Origin: Granulosicoccus sp.
Lineage (GTDB): Bacteria; Pseudomonadota; Gammaproteobacteria; Granulosicoccales; Granulosicoccaceae
Length of the DNA: 64,000 nt
Reading direction: 5' to 3'
Assembly (NCBI GenBank): GCA_023301725.1
Contig: JALZUD010000016.1
Location: 59,803 to 123,802 of the forward strand
This document shows, piece by piece, positions 27,423 through 36,277 of this stretch; the stretch's first letter is position 1, and every line of letters begins with the position of its first letter. The notes under the pieces were generated by a model that was given only the letters and a program-made list of their open reading frames with translations, had not been told where the DNA came from and did not search any database. Both the position numbers and the translations under genes were made by a program.

Positions 27423-28334
27423 TTATCTGCCCAGCTCTTTCAACGCGATTCTTAACGATCCCGAACAACGTTCTAGACGTTCACGTGATAACTGTTCCGA
27501 ATCTCCAGCGGCTATTAAAACTGCTAGTTTTATCCAGCCACCTGCCGTGACCAAACACTCTTGTGCCTCACGCTCAGAGACCTCTGGAAGTATCGTTTGC
27601 AACAGACGTACTCTTCGCGTATCGAGCTTATTATTGACAGCCCCCATATCCACCATCAGATTGCCATAGGTACGATTCAATCGAATCATAAGTGTGGTGC
27701 TAAATAGATTAAGAATGATTTTTTGAGCTGTGCCTGCGCTCATTCTGGTTGAACCCGCCAATACTTCTGCACCCGTATCAAGTAGCAATGGATGATGGGC
27801 AATCTGCAATAGAGGGGTTTGTGCATTATTGGCAATGCCGATACACAAAGCACCACGGTGGGCAGCTGTTTGCAACCAAGAACATGTCCATGCAGATGTC
27901 CCACTAGCAGCAACGCCAACAACCACATCTTGGCTACCTATGTTGAATTTCTCTACTTGTATTTCAGCAGCCTCAGAGTCATCCTCAGCACCTTCAACAC
28001 TGCTGACTAACGCCTTGTCACCACCAGCCATGGCACACAGGAGTCGCTCGCCTGGCCAACTGAATGTAGGCCATAATTCTGCGCCATCTTGCACGGCAAT
28101 TCGTCCAGATGCTCCAGCGCCCGCCAGAACAATGCGTCCATTACCGTCTTGCAGACGCAGTGCAGCTGCCTCAACTGCATCATCAAGCAGTGTTTCAACT
28201 TGTGCAACAGCATCTAGAGCGCGTTGTTGACTACTCAGAAACGCACGTAGGATATCTGAGTTGCTGCGAAGATCAAGATCTAGCAATGTACGGTCAATAA
28301 CTTCGGTGTTTGTTGCAGCTGATGCGTGTGCCAT
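27423..28334 (-). CDS. murQ: N-acetylmuramic acid 6-phosphate etherase
   Basis: MurQ cleaves the lactyl ether of MurNAc-6-P to GlcNAc-6-P and D-lactate in peptidoglycan recycling. The SIS-fold signatures are LAGAGASGRIAVQDGAEL, GVAASGTSAWT and the AGSTRMSAGTAQKIILN motif, followed by the C-terminal helix VDMGAVNNKL. The frame extends to 28418, but the ATG at 28334 (MAHASAATN) has GAGAA upstream and gives 303 aa, the usual length. A BadF-type sugar kinase gene lies immediately upstream on the same strand, a plausible operon for cell-wall amino-sugar salvage. Confidence 0.95.
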   Translation of the reverse strand: MAHASAATNTEVIDRTLLDLDLRSNSDILRAFLSSQQRALDAVAQVETLLDDAVEAAALRLQDGNGRIVLAGAGASGRIAVQDGAELWPTFSWPGERLLCAMAGGDKALVSSVEGAEDDSEAAEIQVEKFNIGSQDVVVGVAASGTSAWTCSWLQTAAHRGALCIGIANNAQTPLLQIAHHPLLLDTGAEVLAGSTRMSAGTAQKIILNLFSTTLMIRLNRTYGNLMVDMGAVNNKLDTRRVRLLQTILPEVSEREAQECLVTAGGWIKLAVLIAAGDSEQLSRERLERCSGSLRIALKELGR

Positions 28335-28377
28335 AATAATTTCTCGCGTGTGAGAGCTTCGTTTTTTTACTAGTATT

Positions 28378-29265
28378 TTACTGCGTGGCCAGATGCATGA
28401 GTCCCCATAGTGCATCACCGCGCGATTCCTGCAATCGTTTGCCGAGCCGCAGTTTGAGCATAGGGACTAATTGCTCACCCACTCCCCCTACAACAAATAC
28501 AGGCAACGATTCAGGTGCACAGTCAATTAACTTCATACAGTGATCAGCTGCTTCTAAAAGCAGTGCCTGCGCCACCGAGTCTCCAGAAGTTGCAGCGTCG
28601 AAAACCAATGGAGCTAGCTGAGCTACAGCACTTGAACGCGCTTGTGTTGTCCAGCTTTGTATTTCTGAAATAGACGTTCCGGTAAGCTGCTGAACAGAGG
28701 TATAAAGTTCACCACCGAGCTTGTCTTGATCATAGCAAGTGATCAAGTGTTGAAGCGCTCTTAAGCCTAACCAGGCACCAGAGCCTTGATCGCCTGCAGG
28801 AAACCCCCAACCACCTGCCATTGAATTTGTTCCATCCTCTGCCAGCCAGTGCACCACACTGCCAGTTCCGACCGCCAAGCAGATGGCCGGGGCTCCCGCA
28901 CTTGCACCATAGAGTTGAGCAAGGCCATCAGTACACAAATGAACATGAATGGAATCTGGCACCAGACTGAGAAATTCGGCGCGCTCGCGCGTTCGCAACG
29001 ACCCAGCAAGCCCCATACTCAACACCGATGGCAGCCAATCAGCGGCATACCCCATTTCAGAGCGCAAACTAACCAGACCTTGCTCGATGTGTTGCCAGGC
29101 AGCATGCACACCCATCGACAAACTGGCATGATCATCGACGACCACACGCGCAAGCATCTCACCCTGCGCTGAGAACATAACCATGCGGCACCGGCTAGCC
29201 CCACCATCAACAGCTACAATATGAGTCATAGTTCCAGCGCGTGTATTATTCTTAGAATCTGCCAT
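28378..29265 (-). CDS. BadF/BadG-type N-acetyl amino-sugar kinase (MurK/NagK-like)
   Basis: This 295-aa ASKHA-fold kinase has phosphate-1 motif IVAVDGGASRCRMV, phosphate-2 motif CLAVGTGSVVHW with GGWGFPAGDQGSGAWLGL, and adenosine motif VVGGVG near the C-terminus. The family includes GlcNAc kinase and the MurNAc/GlcNAc kinase MurK. Placement 43 nt upstream of murQ favours supplying MurNAc-6-P to the etherase. An internal ATG at 29229 (MTHIVAVDGG) matches family N-termini and may be the real start. Substrate choice between GlcNAc and MurNAc is not visible from sequence. Confidence 0.85.
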   Translation of the reverse strand: MADSKNNTRAGTMTHIVAVDGGASRCRMVMFSAQGEMLARVVVDDHASLSMGVHAAWQHIEQGLVSLRSEMGYAADWLPSVLSMGLAGSLRTRERAEFLSLVPDSIHVHLCTDGLAQLYGASAGAPAICLAVGTGSVVHWLAEDGTNSMAGGWGFPAGDQGSGAWLGLRALQHLITCYDQDKLGGELYTSVQQLTGTSISEIQSWTTQARSSAVAQLAPLVFDAATSGDSVAQALLLEAADHCMKLIDCAPESLPVFVVGGVGEQLVPMLKLRLGKRLQESRGDALWGLMHLATQ

Positions 29266-29287
29266 TTTGTCATGCTATACCTATAAT
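29259..29287 (+). promoter_or_regulatory. Sigma-70-like promoter for the lipoprotein gene
   Basis: CTGCCA (29259-29264; 4/6 match to the -35 consensus) and a perfect TATAAT (29282-29287) have 17-nt spacing. Transcription would start at about 29294, 39 nt before the lipoprotein ATG. It lies in the 67-nt divergent gap with the sugar kinase gene. Confidence 0.5.
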
Positions 29288-29332
29288 GCTATCGACTCTT
29301 GGTGTTAATCGCCTCTTCCACATCGGATTATT

Positions 29333-29782
29333 ATGAACAAATCAACTGTGATGTTTGCCTGCCTTTGCACATCAGTACTCGCTGCGTGTTCATCAGGTGG
29401 CCCTGCTGGCGACAGCGAGGCCAACCCCGAGGCTGTGAGAATAATCTCTGAATTTGAAGGACTCTACGAACTACCTGTAGGCTGGGATGGCAGCACACGA
29501 GAAGCCTTTCTAGAGATACAGGCTCCTAGCGAGACCGGAGAGGCAAACGTTATTGTGTCGCGTCAGGATCAAAGTAGAAACTGTTTTGAGACAGATTTTT
29601 TTCCCGGTAGAGCATTTATATCTGAATTCGACGGTCGAGTATTTCTCAACGATATTGATGATATTGAAGCCTCTGTTATATCGCTGGTTAACTCGACTAC
29701 GCTGCGGATTGAACCTGCAGTTGGTGATGTCGTACTAGGTACAGTATCCAATCTTGATGTACAAATTTGTGCTCCAGCATAG
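29333..29782 (+). CDS. Small predicted lipoprotein
   Basis: This 149-aa protein begins with a lipoprotein signal peptide: MNKSTVMFACLCTSVLAACSS, with lipobox LAAC and predicted lipidated Cys19. The mature part starts SSGGPAGDSEANPEA, a flexible acidic linker, and then has beta-rich sequence with two cysteines (CFETDFF and the CAPA C-terminus) that could form a disulfide. No family is recognised. It is transcribed divergently from the murQ operon. Serine or alanine at +2/+3 after the Cys would favour outer-membrane sorting. Confidence 0.75.
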   Translation: MNKSTVMFACLCTSVLAACSSGGPAGDSEANPEAVRIISEFEGLYELPVGWDGSTREAFLEIQAPSETGEANVIVSRQDQSRNCFETDFFPGRAFISEFDGRVFLNDIDDIEASVISLVNSTTLRIEPAVGDVVLGTVSNLDVQICAPA

Positions 29783-29804
29783 TCCACCACCGACCATCAC
29801 GGCT

Positions 29805-30158
29805 TTACCGATCACTCCATACTGCCAGCTCATTGCCGGCAGGATCGGTAAACTGAAAGCGCCTGCCACCGGGGAAATCAAAAATCGGTTTTACGATCTT
29901 GCCACCTGCGGACTCAATGGCTGTTTGCACACTTTCAAGATTTTCAGCATAGAAGATAACAAGTGCAGCCCCTTTATCAGCATCTGATCTTAGCGGTGCA
30001 CGATAGAATCCACCATCTAAACGGCCGTCAGAAAACGCGCGATATTCAGGACCATAGTCTTCAAAGGTCCACGAAAAAACGGTTGAATAAAAAGACTGAA
30101 CTGCATCAAAATCGCTTGCAGGTAGCTCGATGTAGTCTATTTGTAAGTTACTGGGCAT
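29805..30158 (-). CDS. VOC (glyoxalase/bleomycin-resistance fold) family protein
   Basis: This 117-aa single VOC module has the typical opening DYIELPASDFDAVQSFYSTVF, the central GGFYRAPL strand and the C-terminal RFQFTDPAGNELAVWS segment with the usual metal-ligand Glu position. Such small VOC proteins are often divalent-metal lyases or ligand-binding proteins of unknown substrate. It is monocistronic in appearance, convergent with the lipoprotein gene. Confidence 0.88.
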   Translation of the reverse strand: MPSNLQIDYIELPASDFDAVQSFYSTVFSWTFEDYGPEYRAFSDGRLDGGFYRAPLRSDADKGAALVIFYAENLESVQTAIESAGGKIVKPIFDFPGGRRFQFTDPAGNELAVWSDR

Positions 30159-30290
30159 CAGGTCTCTCCATATGGCAAAGATGAGATAGCTTGTCTACTA
30201 CGGATAGTATCGATCCAGCAGCTGTGTGTTAGCGATAAACGATAGATTGAAGTGATTTTTTTACTAAAAATCTAGTTTCTGGACTAACAA

Positions 30291-31385
30291 TTAGCCAATA
30301 ATGGTTAACGATTTTTCAAATCGAGTTAATGATTCACTACCACCGTCAGTGATCAAAACATCGTCTTCGATACGTACACCAAATTCTGACAGCTCATACA
30401 ATCCAGGCTCAATAGTGAACACCATGCCGCTACGTAATCTCTCAGAATTACCGCGCATAATGTAGGGATCTTCATGAATGTCACGACCTAAACCGTGCCC
30501 TGTTTTATGCTTGATTCTTGCTGAGTATGCAGACGATTCAAGTACCAGAGTGGCCGCATCATCAACTTCGTGAGCCGTAGCTCCTGGACGCGATGCAGCA
30601 TGCCCGGCTTCATTCGCAGCCAATACCGTATTGTAAATTTGAGCGTGTGCATCGGCACAGTGTTTGATAAAAAAAGTGCGCGTTATATCTGCACAGACAC
30701 CACCAGCACGAGCGCCAAAATCAATGAGTAAGGCGTCTCCAGCTTGCAATTGATAATCGGCACGGCTATGTGCATGAGGTTGTGCTGAATTGGTGCTTGC
30801 AGCAACAATAGGCGGGAAAGCAAAATCCTCCGCACCCGCAGCAAATAACTGCTGTATCAGGATACTTTCGATGGCCTTCTCAGTCATGCCAGTCTGTACT
30901 TGATCGATGGTATTAGCTAACGCAGTCTCGCTAATGGTAATAGCCTGACGAATTGCGTTGATGTCTGCAGCAGTTTTACACAAACGCAAACTGGCAATAG
31001 CTTGCTGAGCATCAATAATCTGTAGTGAAGGCATACTCTTACGCAAAGCTTGTTCAACAAAGACGCGCATCACCTGTCCTTCAACACCTAGAGTTCTGAT
31101 GTTTTGCTGCTGCATCAAAGCATTGAATGCCGATTGATAGCCCGTTTGGTCACGCCAGTCAAACACATCACCCTCAAAAGATACATCGTCGAACGAACTC
31201 AATTCAAGATTGGGTACCACAGCCGAGGGCTCACCCTCAACTGGAATCAACACCATCAGCGGGCGTTCGCTTTCGTGAAATTCCTTGTTGAACAAATGTG
31301 CAAAGTTAGCGCCCGGCACCAATGCTATGGCATCAAGACTTTCCTGCCTTGCAATACTTCGTAGTGGTTCAAAACGATCTGACAT
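30291..31385 (-). CDS. M24 family metallopeptidase (Xaa-Pro dipeptidase/aminopeptidase type)
   Basis: This 364-aa protein has a creatinase-like N-terminal domain (1-125) and a pita-bread catalytic domain. The five metal ligands are visible: Asp in LLIDFGARAG, Asp in GVCADITRTF, His in KTGHGLGRDIHEDP, Glu in FTIEPGLYE and Glu in VRIEDDVLI. It cleaves peptides with proline in second position; the cytosol is the likely site because no signal peptide is present. It lies 69 nt downstream of a peptide-type periplasmic binding protein on the same strand, which suggests peptide uptake followed by cleavage. Confidence 0.93.
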   Translation of the reverse strand: MSDRFEPLRSIARQESLDAIALVPGANFAHLFNKEFHESERPLMVLIPVEGEPSAVVPNLELSSFDDVSFEGDVFDWRDQTGYQSAFNALMQQQNIRTLGVEGQVMRVFVEQALRKSMPSLQIIDAQQAIASLRLCKTAADINAIRQAITISETALANTIDQVQTGMTEKAIESILIQQLFAAGAEDFAFPPIVAASTNSAQPHAHSRADYQLQAGDALLIDFGARAGGVCADITRTFFIKHCADAHAQIYNTVLAANEAGHAASRPGATAHEVDDAATLVLESSAYSARIKHKTGHGLGRDIHEDPYIMRGNSERLRSGMVFTIEPGLYELSEFGVRIEDDVLITDGGSESLTRFEKSLTIIG

Positions 31386-31454
31386 TCCAACAACTCCACA
31401 TAAAAAATTATCAGATTCAGACTTTCTGTTCTGAGTTTACCCTAGTGTTGCAAC

Positions 31455-33053
31455 TTACTGTGCCAACGACACGCCGTAAAATATATGACCACCAAAAGGG
31501 TCTACTTTAAAGCCCTGTACCTCTTTGCGAACGGTCTTATAGACCACCGAGTGAGCAATCGTAGCCCAAGGTGCTTGTTCTTTGAAAACAGTTTGTGCTT
31601 GCTCATATAATCGAGTTCGTTCTGCTGGATCTGACACCACCTTAGCTTGGCCGATTAGAGTATCAAACGGTTCATGGCACCATTGCGCCCGGTTGCCATT
31701 GCCCACCGCATCGCAACCCAGTAACACAGCGAGAAAATTATCAGGATCGCCATTATCACCGGTCCAACCAAACAACACAGCACCATCCCGATCAAGCTCT
31801 CTGGACTGCTTCAGGAACTCACCCCAATCGGACGACACGATCTCTACTTCAACACCTATTTTTGCAAAATCTTCTTGCATAATTTCAGCCATGCGACGCG
31901 CATTTGGATTGTATGGGCGTACCACCGGCATGGCCCATATTTTCATCTTTAGGTTTTCAACGCCCTCGGTCACAAGCATTGCTTTGGCTTTCACAGGATT
32001 GTATTCGTCATCTACTATCGTTTCGTTATACGACCAGATAGTGGGCGGAATGGGGTTCTTGGCCACCTGCCCTGAACCTTGGAACACAGTATCGAGAATA
32101 ACTTGCTTGTTGATACCCATGTTAAGAGCCTTACGGACATTGACGTTGTCATAAGGAGCCATTGTGGTGTTGTACGCCAGATAACCTACATTAAGACCCT
32201 CTTGCTCAAGAACCTTCAACGCATCATCGTCTTGCATTTCTGCGACATCTGCTGGGTTGGGGTAACCGAGCACATGACACTCGCCCGCTTGTAATTTCTG
32301 ATATCCCACTGAGCTGTCTGGAGTGATGGCAAACTCAAGATTATCGATAGATGCTTTACCCAGCCAGTAATCCTCATGTGCCTGATAGCGAATCAGCGCA
32401 TCTTTTTGATAGGAGATAAATTTGAATGGCCCGGTACCAACAGGCTCTTCATTTAATTTTTCTGGCTTGCCAGCCTTAAACAAAGCTGTGGCGTATTCCT
32501 CGGAAACAATGGATGCAAAGTCCATCCCCAGATTAGCGATAATAGGTGCTTCAGGGCGAGTCAGAGTGAATTTCACTGTCAAGTCGTCAACCGCTTCTAC
32601 AGATTCAATGAGATCAGGCATGGACATGCCATTAAAGTTTTCCCAGGTACCTCCAGAGACTTGGTTATAAGGATGATCAGCCAGTCTTTGACGTTCAAAG
32701 GAAAAAACAACATCCTGAGAGTTGAGATTGCGTGTGGGTGTGAAAAAAGATGTGGTATGGAATTTCACATTGGATCGCAGCTTGAAGGTATAGACCAGAC
32801 CGTCCTCGGAGATTTCATAGCTTTCGGCAAGTGCCGGTGCAATGACGGTGGTGCCACGTTCAAATTCAACCAGTTTGTTATAGACCTGAAGAGACGATGC
32901 GTCGAATGTGGTGTCAGATGTGTAAAGCGCCGGATCGAAACCCTCGGGCGAGCCTTCTGAACAATAAACTAGCGTGTCTTGTGCATGAGATATCGAGCTC
33001 ATGGCAATGCCAAACATCGTTAAACCAAGTAGCTGTAGTGTGTTAAATCTCAT
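31455..33053 (-). CDS. Periplasmic dipeptide/oligopeptide-binding protein (DppA-like)
   Basis: This is a family 5 solute-binding protein of 532 aa. A Sec signal peptide (MRFNTLQLLGLTMFGIAMSS, cleavage after SHA) is followed by the opening LVYCSEGSPEGFDPALYTSD typical of DppA. Later landmarks are FKLRSNVKFHTTSFF, PVGTGPFKFISYQ and the GWTGDNGDPDNFL segment. Length and motifs match periplasmic DppA rather than the larger OppA. No permease or ATPase genes accompany it here, so it must share a transporter encoded elsewhere. Confidence 0.93.
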   Translation of the reverse strand: MRFNTLQLLGLTMFGIAMSSISHAQDTLVYCSEGSPEGFDPALYTSDTTFDASSLQVYNKLVEFERGTTVIAPALAESYEISEDGLVYTFKLRSNVKFHTTSFFTPTRNLNSQDVVFSFERQRLADHPYNQVSGGTWENFNGMSMPDLIESVEAVDDLTVKFTLTRPEAPIIANLGMDFASIVSEEYATALFKAGKPEKLNEEPVGTGPFKFISYQKDALIRYQAHEDYWLGKASIDNLEFAITPDSSVGYQKLQAGECHVLGYPNPADVAEMQDDDALKVLEQEGLNVGYLAYNTTMAPYDNVNVRKALNMGINKQVILDTVFQGSGQVAKNPIPPTIWSYNETIVDDEYNPVKAKAMLVTEGVENLKMKIWAMPVVRPYNPNARRMAEIMQEDFAKIGVEVEIVSSDWGEFLKQSRELDRDGAVLFGWTGDNGDPDNFLAVLLGCDAVGNGNRAQWCHEPFDTLIGQAKVVSDPAERTRLYEQAQTVFKEQAPWATIAHSVVYKTVRKEVQGFKVDPFGGHIFYGVSLAQ

Positions 33054-33228
33054 TAATTCCCGATCCGTTTGTACATCAACTCACGCCCTGTCTGACGTTC
33101 TTATCCGCCTGCCCCTCCGAGCAATACGCGTTAATTGAGTGTACCTCACAACCATTGTACTCACTGGCAAACAGCAAACGATCGCAACAATACCCGGTTA
33201 TGAGAATACCCTGCCTCAAAGTGTTGGT

Positions 33229-33942
33229 ATGATCAGCATCATGACTACTGCACTCAGCAACAACCTAAACCTGCTCAGTCAAGTGGAGTTGTTCAGCCAC
33301 CTGACTGAAGAGCAACTTCAACAACTGGCACTGCAGGCTCGCGAGACCACCTTTCGCAAGCATACGGTGATCATGAGCGAAGGCGATCTAGGCGACTCGA
33401 TGTACATTATAAAGGGTGGCTCAGTAAAGATTTTTCTGAGTGATGACGATGGGCGAGAGCTCGTTCTGTATGAACAGGGTACAGGGGCAGCTATCGGCGA
33501 CATAGCACTCCTGGATGATGCCCCACGCTCAGCGTCAGTCTCAGCCCTGGAGCCTACGTCGGTGCTGATGATCAGCAAACAGGCTTTTCTTGAATGCCTG
33601 CGGCAAAGCCCAGAGACCGCCATCAACATCATTCGCTCGTTAACGACCCGCCTACGCGAGGCCACAGAGGGAAGCCGACGGTTGGCGCTGGATAACGTCT
33701 ATCGACGACTAACGGACAAGCTGCACGAGCTTGCGGGAATAGATCCCAGTATTGGAGTTGACGCAAATGCTGCGCAACCGTCACAGCTGCCAAAGAAGTA
33801 TTCACACCAAGAGCTGGGTAACATGATTGGCGCCTCCCGTGAAATGGTAGGCAAGATCATGGCTGAGCTGGTTAAAGGCGAATACATCGAATTGCGCGAA
33901 GGCCGACTGCACTTGCTGCGAAAACTGCCACGCAATTGGTAG
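33229..33942 (+). CDS. Crp/Fnr family transcriptional regulator
   Basis: A cyclic-nucleotide-binding-type domain (about 10-130 of the chosen 237 aa) shows a phosphate-binding-cassette-like GDIALLDDAPRSASVSAL. It is followed by a dimer helix and a winged HTH with recognition helix in YSHQELGNMIGASREMVGK. No N-terminal cysteine cluster is present, so it is not an iron-sulfur FNR. The frame extends to 33139, but residues before MISIMTTALS do not resemble the family. It diverges from the peptide-binding protein gene, a possible target, but no palindromic binding site stands out between them. Confidence 0.88.
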   Translation: MISIMTTALSNNLNLLSQVELFSHLTEEQLQQLALQARETTFRKHTVIMSEGDLGDSMYIIKGGSVKIFLSDDDGRELVLYEQGTGAAIGDIALLDDAPRSASVSALEPTSVLMISKQAFLECLRQSPETAINIIRSLTTRLREATEGSRRLALDNVYRRLTDKLHELAGIDPSIGVDANAAQPSQLPKKYSHQELGNMIGASREMVGKIMAELVKGEYIELREGRLHLLRKLPRNW

Positions 33943-33970
33943 CAGAAAGCTAGCAGCCGCCTAGTGAAAG

Positions 33971-35158
33971 CTATCTATCTGGAACATCAACTGAAGAGGG
34001 ATTACCGTCATCGCTTTCACCTGCCGCTGCGCTGTCAACAAGGTCGCTCATTCGCTGATGCGGCAAGACAATCTCCTCACCCGATGGCTTGAAGGCTGTA
34101 GAGGGAAGCCAATCTTTGAATTCATCACCGTACAACTCCCAGATCGTCACAAATAGTGCAGCGATAATCGGCCCAATGACAAATCCCATAAAGCCGAACA
34201 TAATCAAGCCACCCAAGGTACTGAAGAAAATCAACAACTCGTGCAGCTGCGTGTCATTTCCAACAAGCTTGGGCCTGAGTAGATTGTCGACAAGACCCAC
34301 CACTACTGCACAAAACAGGGCAACCGCTATACCGGCCACGTAGTTGCCACCAACAAATAAATAGACAACCGCCGGGATCCAGACCAACGCTGCACCGATA
34401 CCTGGGACGACCGACAGCACCATCATGGTGACTGCCCAAAACAATGCGCTCGGTATTCCTGCAAAGTACAGCGCAGCCCCTGCAAGCGAGCCTTGCAATG
34501 CACCAATCACTGCCGTGCCTTTAAGTGTAGCGCGAGTAACTGACGTAAAACGCTTGAGAAGCTTGGTCTCATCTTCGTCATTCAACGGCAAGTAATATAA
34601 GACGTAGAACAACAGACGATCACCATCTATTAGAAAGAAAAACAAGGTGTACAACACAATCATTGTATTAAGTAGAATGCTGAAAGTACCTAGCGTTGCG
34701 CTTTGTATAGCATTCACCAGCCAACCGCTAGCGACACCAGCCACATCACCTAGCCGCTCCATAGCCAAATCACGATACGGCTCTATGTATTGATAAAATG
34801 GCAGTGAGTCGAGTAGACGCGATGTGGCGCCAGGTTCAGCCATGTGTTGACGTACCCAGGGCGTGGCAGTTTGAGCAATGTCGATTGCCTGAGAGGCCAA
34901 TACTGTCAAAAGAAAGCCTAGTGGCACAACGACGAAAAACAACACAATGCACATGGTCAAGGCAGAGGCAACTACTCGCCTCTCACCCACAGCGTGCAGA
35001 ATTTTTTTGTAAAAAGGCGTAAACAACGCCGCGAAAAGTGCAGCAACGAAGATGGCTTGTAAGAATGGCTGCAGTAGCTTGAGAAACAAAAGGGATATTA
35101 AGACAAGCACCAGCACGAGCACAGCGCGATTAACTACTTGTTGTTGCATAGTGAGCAT
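33971..35158 (-). CDS. AI-2E family (PerM/TqsA-like) membrane protein
   Basis: This 395-aa polytopic protein has about eight transmembrane segments: paired N-terminal helices, a long central soluble part (about 70-200), then a C-terminal bundle. The bundle contains the family-typical ALFWAVTMMVLSVVPGIGAAL and VDNLLRPKLVGNDTQLHELL segments. Members range from AI-2 exporters to Na+/H+-antiport-like proteins; the substrate cannot be read here. The frame extends to a GTG at 35185, but ATG 35158 has GAGAA at good spacing. The hydrophilic tail ends VDVPDR. Confidence 0.9.
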   Translation of the reverse strand: MLTMQQQVVNRAVLVLVLVLISLLFLKLLQPFLQAIFVAALFAALFTPFYKKILHAVGERRVVASALTMCIVLFFVVVPLGFLLTVLASQAIDIAQTATPWVRQHMAEPGATSRLLDSLPFYQYIEPYRDLAMERLGDVAGVASGWLVNAIQSATLGTFSILLNTMIVLYTLFFFLIDGDRLLFYVLYYLPLNDEDETKLLKRFTSVTRATLKGTAVIGALQGSLAGAALYFAGIPSALFWAVTMMVLSVVPGIGAALVWIPAVVYLFVGGNYVAGIAVALFCAVVVGLVDNLLRPKLVGNDTQLHELLIFFSTLGGLIMFGFMGFVIGPIIAALFVTIWELYGDEFKDWLPSTAFKPSGEEIVLPHQRMSDLVDSAAAGESDDGNPSSVDVPDR

Positions 35159-35209
35159 TTCTGTTCTCGAGGGGCCAAGCTGCACCTTGGGAGTAGGGGT
35201 AACTACTGT

Positions 35210-36133
35210 TTAACCTGGTGCACAGCCGTTAACCGTCAAATATACGCTATACAGTGATGTGGTTCCGCATATAAAAAGCCGATTACGCTTCGCACCCCCA
35301 AACGTTACGTTACTGACAATTTCAGGTATTCGCACCTTGCCAATCAATGTCCCGTCAGCGCTATAGCAATGTACGCCGTCTGCGGCACTACTCCACACAC
35401 GGCCCGCGTTATCACAACGAAATCCGTCAAACAGGCCAACTGTACACTCGGCAAACACCTCTCCACTGCTCAGGGATTTACCATCCGAGCTCACGTGCAT
35501 AGTGCGAATATGCTTCGGGCCGTTTGCCTCGTGCGTGGCTCCAGTGTCAGCAATGTAGAGAATTGACTCATCGGGAGAGAAAGCGAGTCCGTTAGGCTTG
35601 TGAAAATCATCGGCGACCACGTCAATCTTTCCATTTACATCAATCCGATAGACATGACATGGCAGTTCGGGATCAGCTCGATCTCCTTCGTAGTCTGTCA
35701 AAATTCCGTAGCTAGGATCGGTGAACCAGATAGATCCATCCTTTTTTACCACCACATCGTTGGGGGAATTCAAGCGCTTGCCTTCAAAACTGTCAGCCAA
35801 CACCGACACGCTGCCATCAAATTCAGTGCGGGTCACGCGGCGAGCGAGGTGCTCGCAACTTACCAGCCGTCCCGAATAATCAACCGTATTGCCATTGCTG
35901 TTATTGCTCGGAGCTCTGAACTCACTGACACCGCCGTCTGTTTCATCCCACCGAAGCATACGGTTATTCGGAATATCTGACCAGATAAGGAAACGACCAG
36001 CGGCGAACCATGCTGGCCCTTCACTCCAGCGAGCACCACTCCACAATCTCTCCACTCGCGCATGACCCACAAAACACTCGGCAAACGCCTCATGTAGCAC
36101 CTCAAAACCACAACCTTCCAACTCTCCGTACAT
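35210..36133 (-). CDS. SMP-30/gluconolactonase family protein
   Basis: This is a six-bladed beta-propeller lactonase of 307 aa. Metal-site motifs are EGPAWFAAGRFLIWSD (N-terminal Glu), SPNDVVVKKDGSIWFTDPSYG (Asn) and PNGLAFSPDESILYIADTG (Asn/Asp). The family hydrolyses aldonolactones; with gluconokinase and gnd next door, gluconolactone to gluconate is the natural assignment. No signal peptide is seen. The gene is divergent from gntK with an operator-like palindrome at 36162-36175 between them. Confidence 0.9.
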   Translation of the reverse strand: MYGELEGCGFEVLHEAFAECFVGHARVERLWSGARWSEGPAWFAAGRFLIWSDIPNNRMLRWDETDGGVSEFRAPSNNSNGNTVDYSGRLVSCEHLARRVTRTEFDGSVSVLADSFEGKRLNSPNDVVVKKDGSIWFTDPSYGILTDYEGDRADPELPCHVYRIDVNGKIDVVADDFHKPNGLAFSPDESILYIADTGATHEANGPKHIRTMHVSSDGKSLSSGEVFAECTVGLFDGFRCDNAGRVWSSAADGVHCYSADGTLIGKVRIPEIVSNVTFGGAKRNRLFICGTTSLYSVYLTVNGCAPG

Positions 36134-36161
36134 GTGTCACCCAACGTTGCTGTATCACCAT

Positions 36162-36175
36162 TGATAACGGTATCA
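36162..36175. promoter_or_regulatory. LacI/GntR-type operator in the gluconate divergon
   Basis: TGATAACGGTATCA differs at one position from the perfect 14-bp palindrome TGATACCGGTATCA, which resembles operators of LacI-family gluconate repressors such as E. coli GntR. It lies 29 nt upstream of the lactonase start and about 100 nt upstream of gntK, where one repressor could control both directions. No lacI-family gene is in the window. Confidence 0.5.
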
Positions 36176-36277
36176 TACTGCTGAGATCAGCTTCTGATGT
36201 CCTTGTATCCATTTCCAAGCGCGCGCAACATTGCCAACCGTGGCCATGTGCTAACACCGGTCTTACCGAGCAACCAC

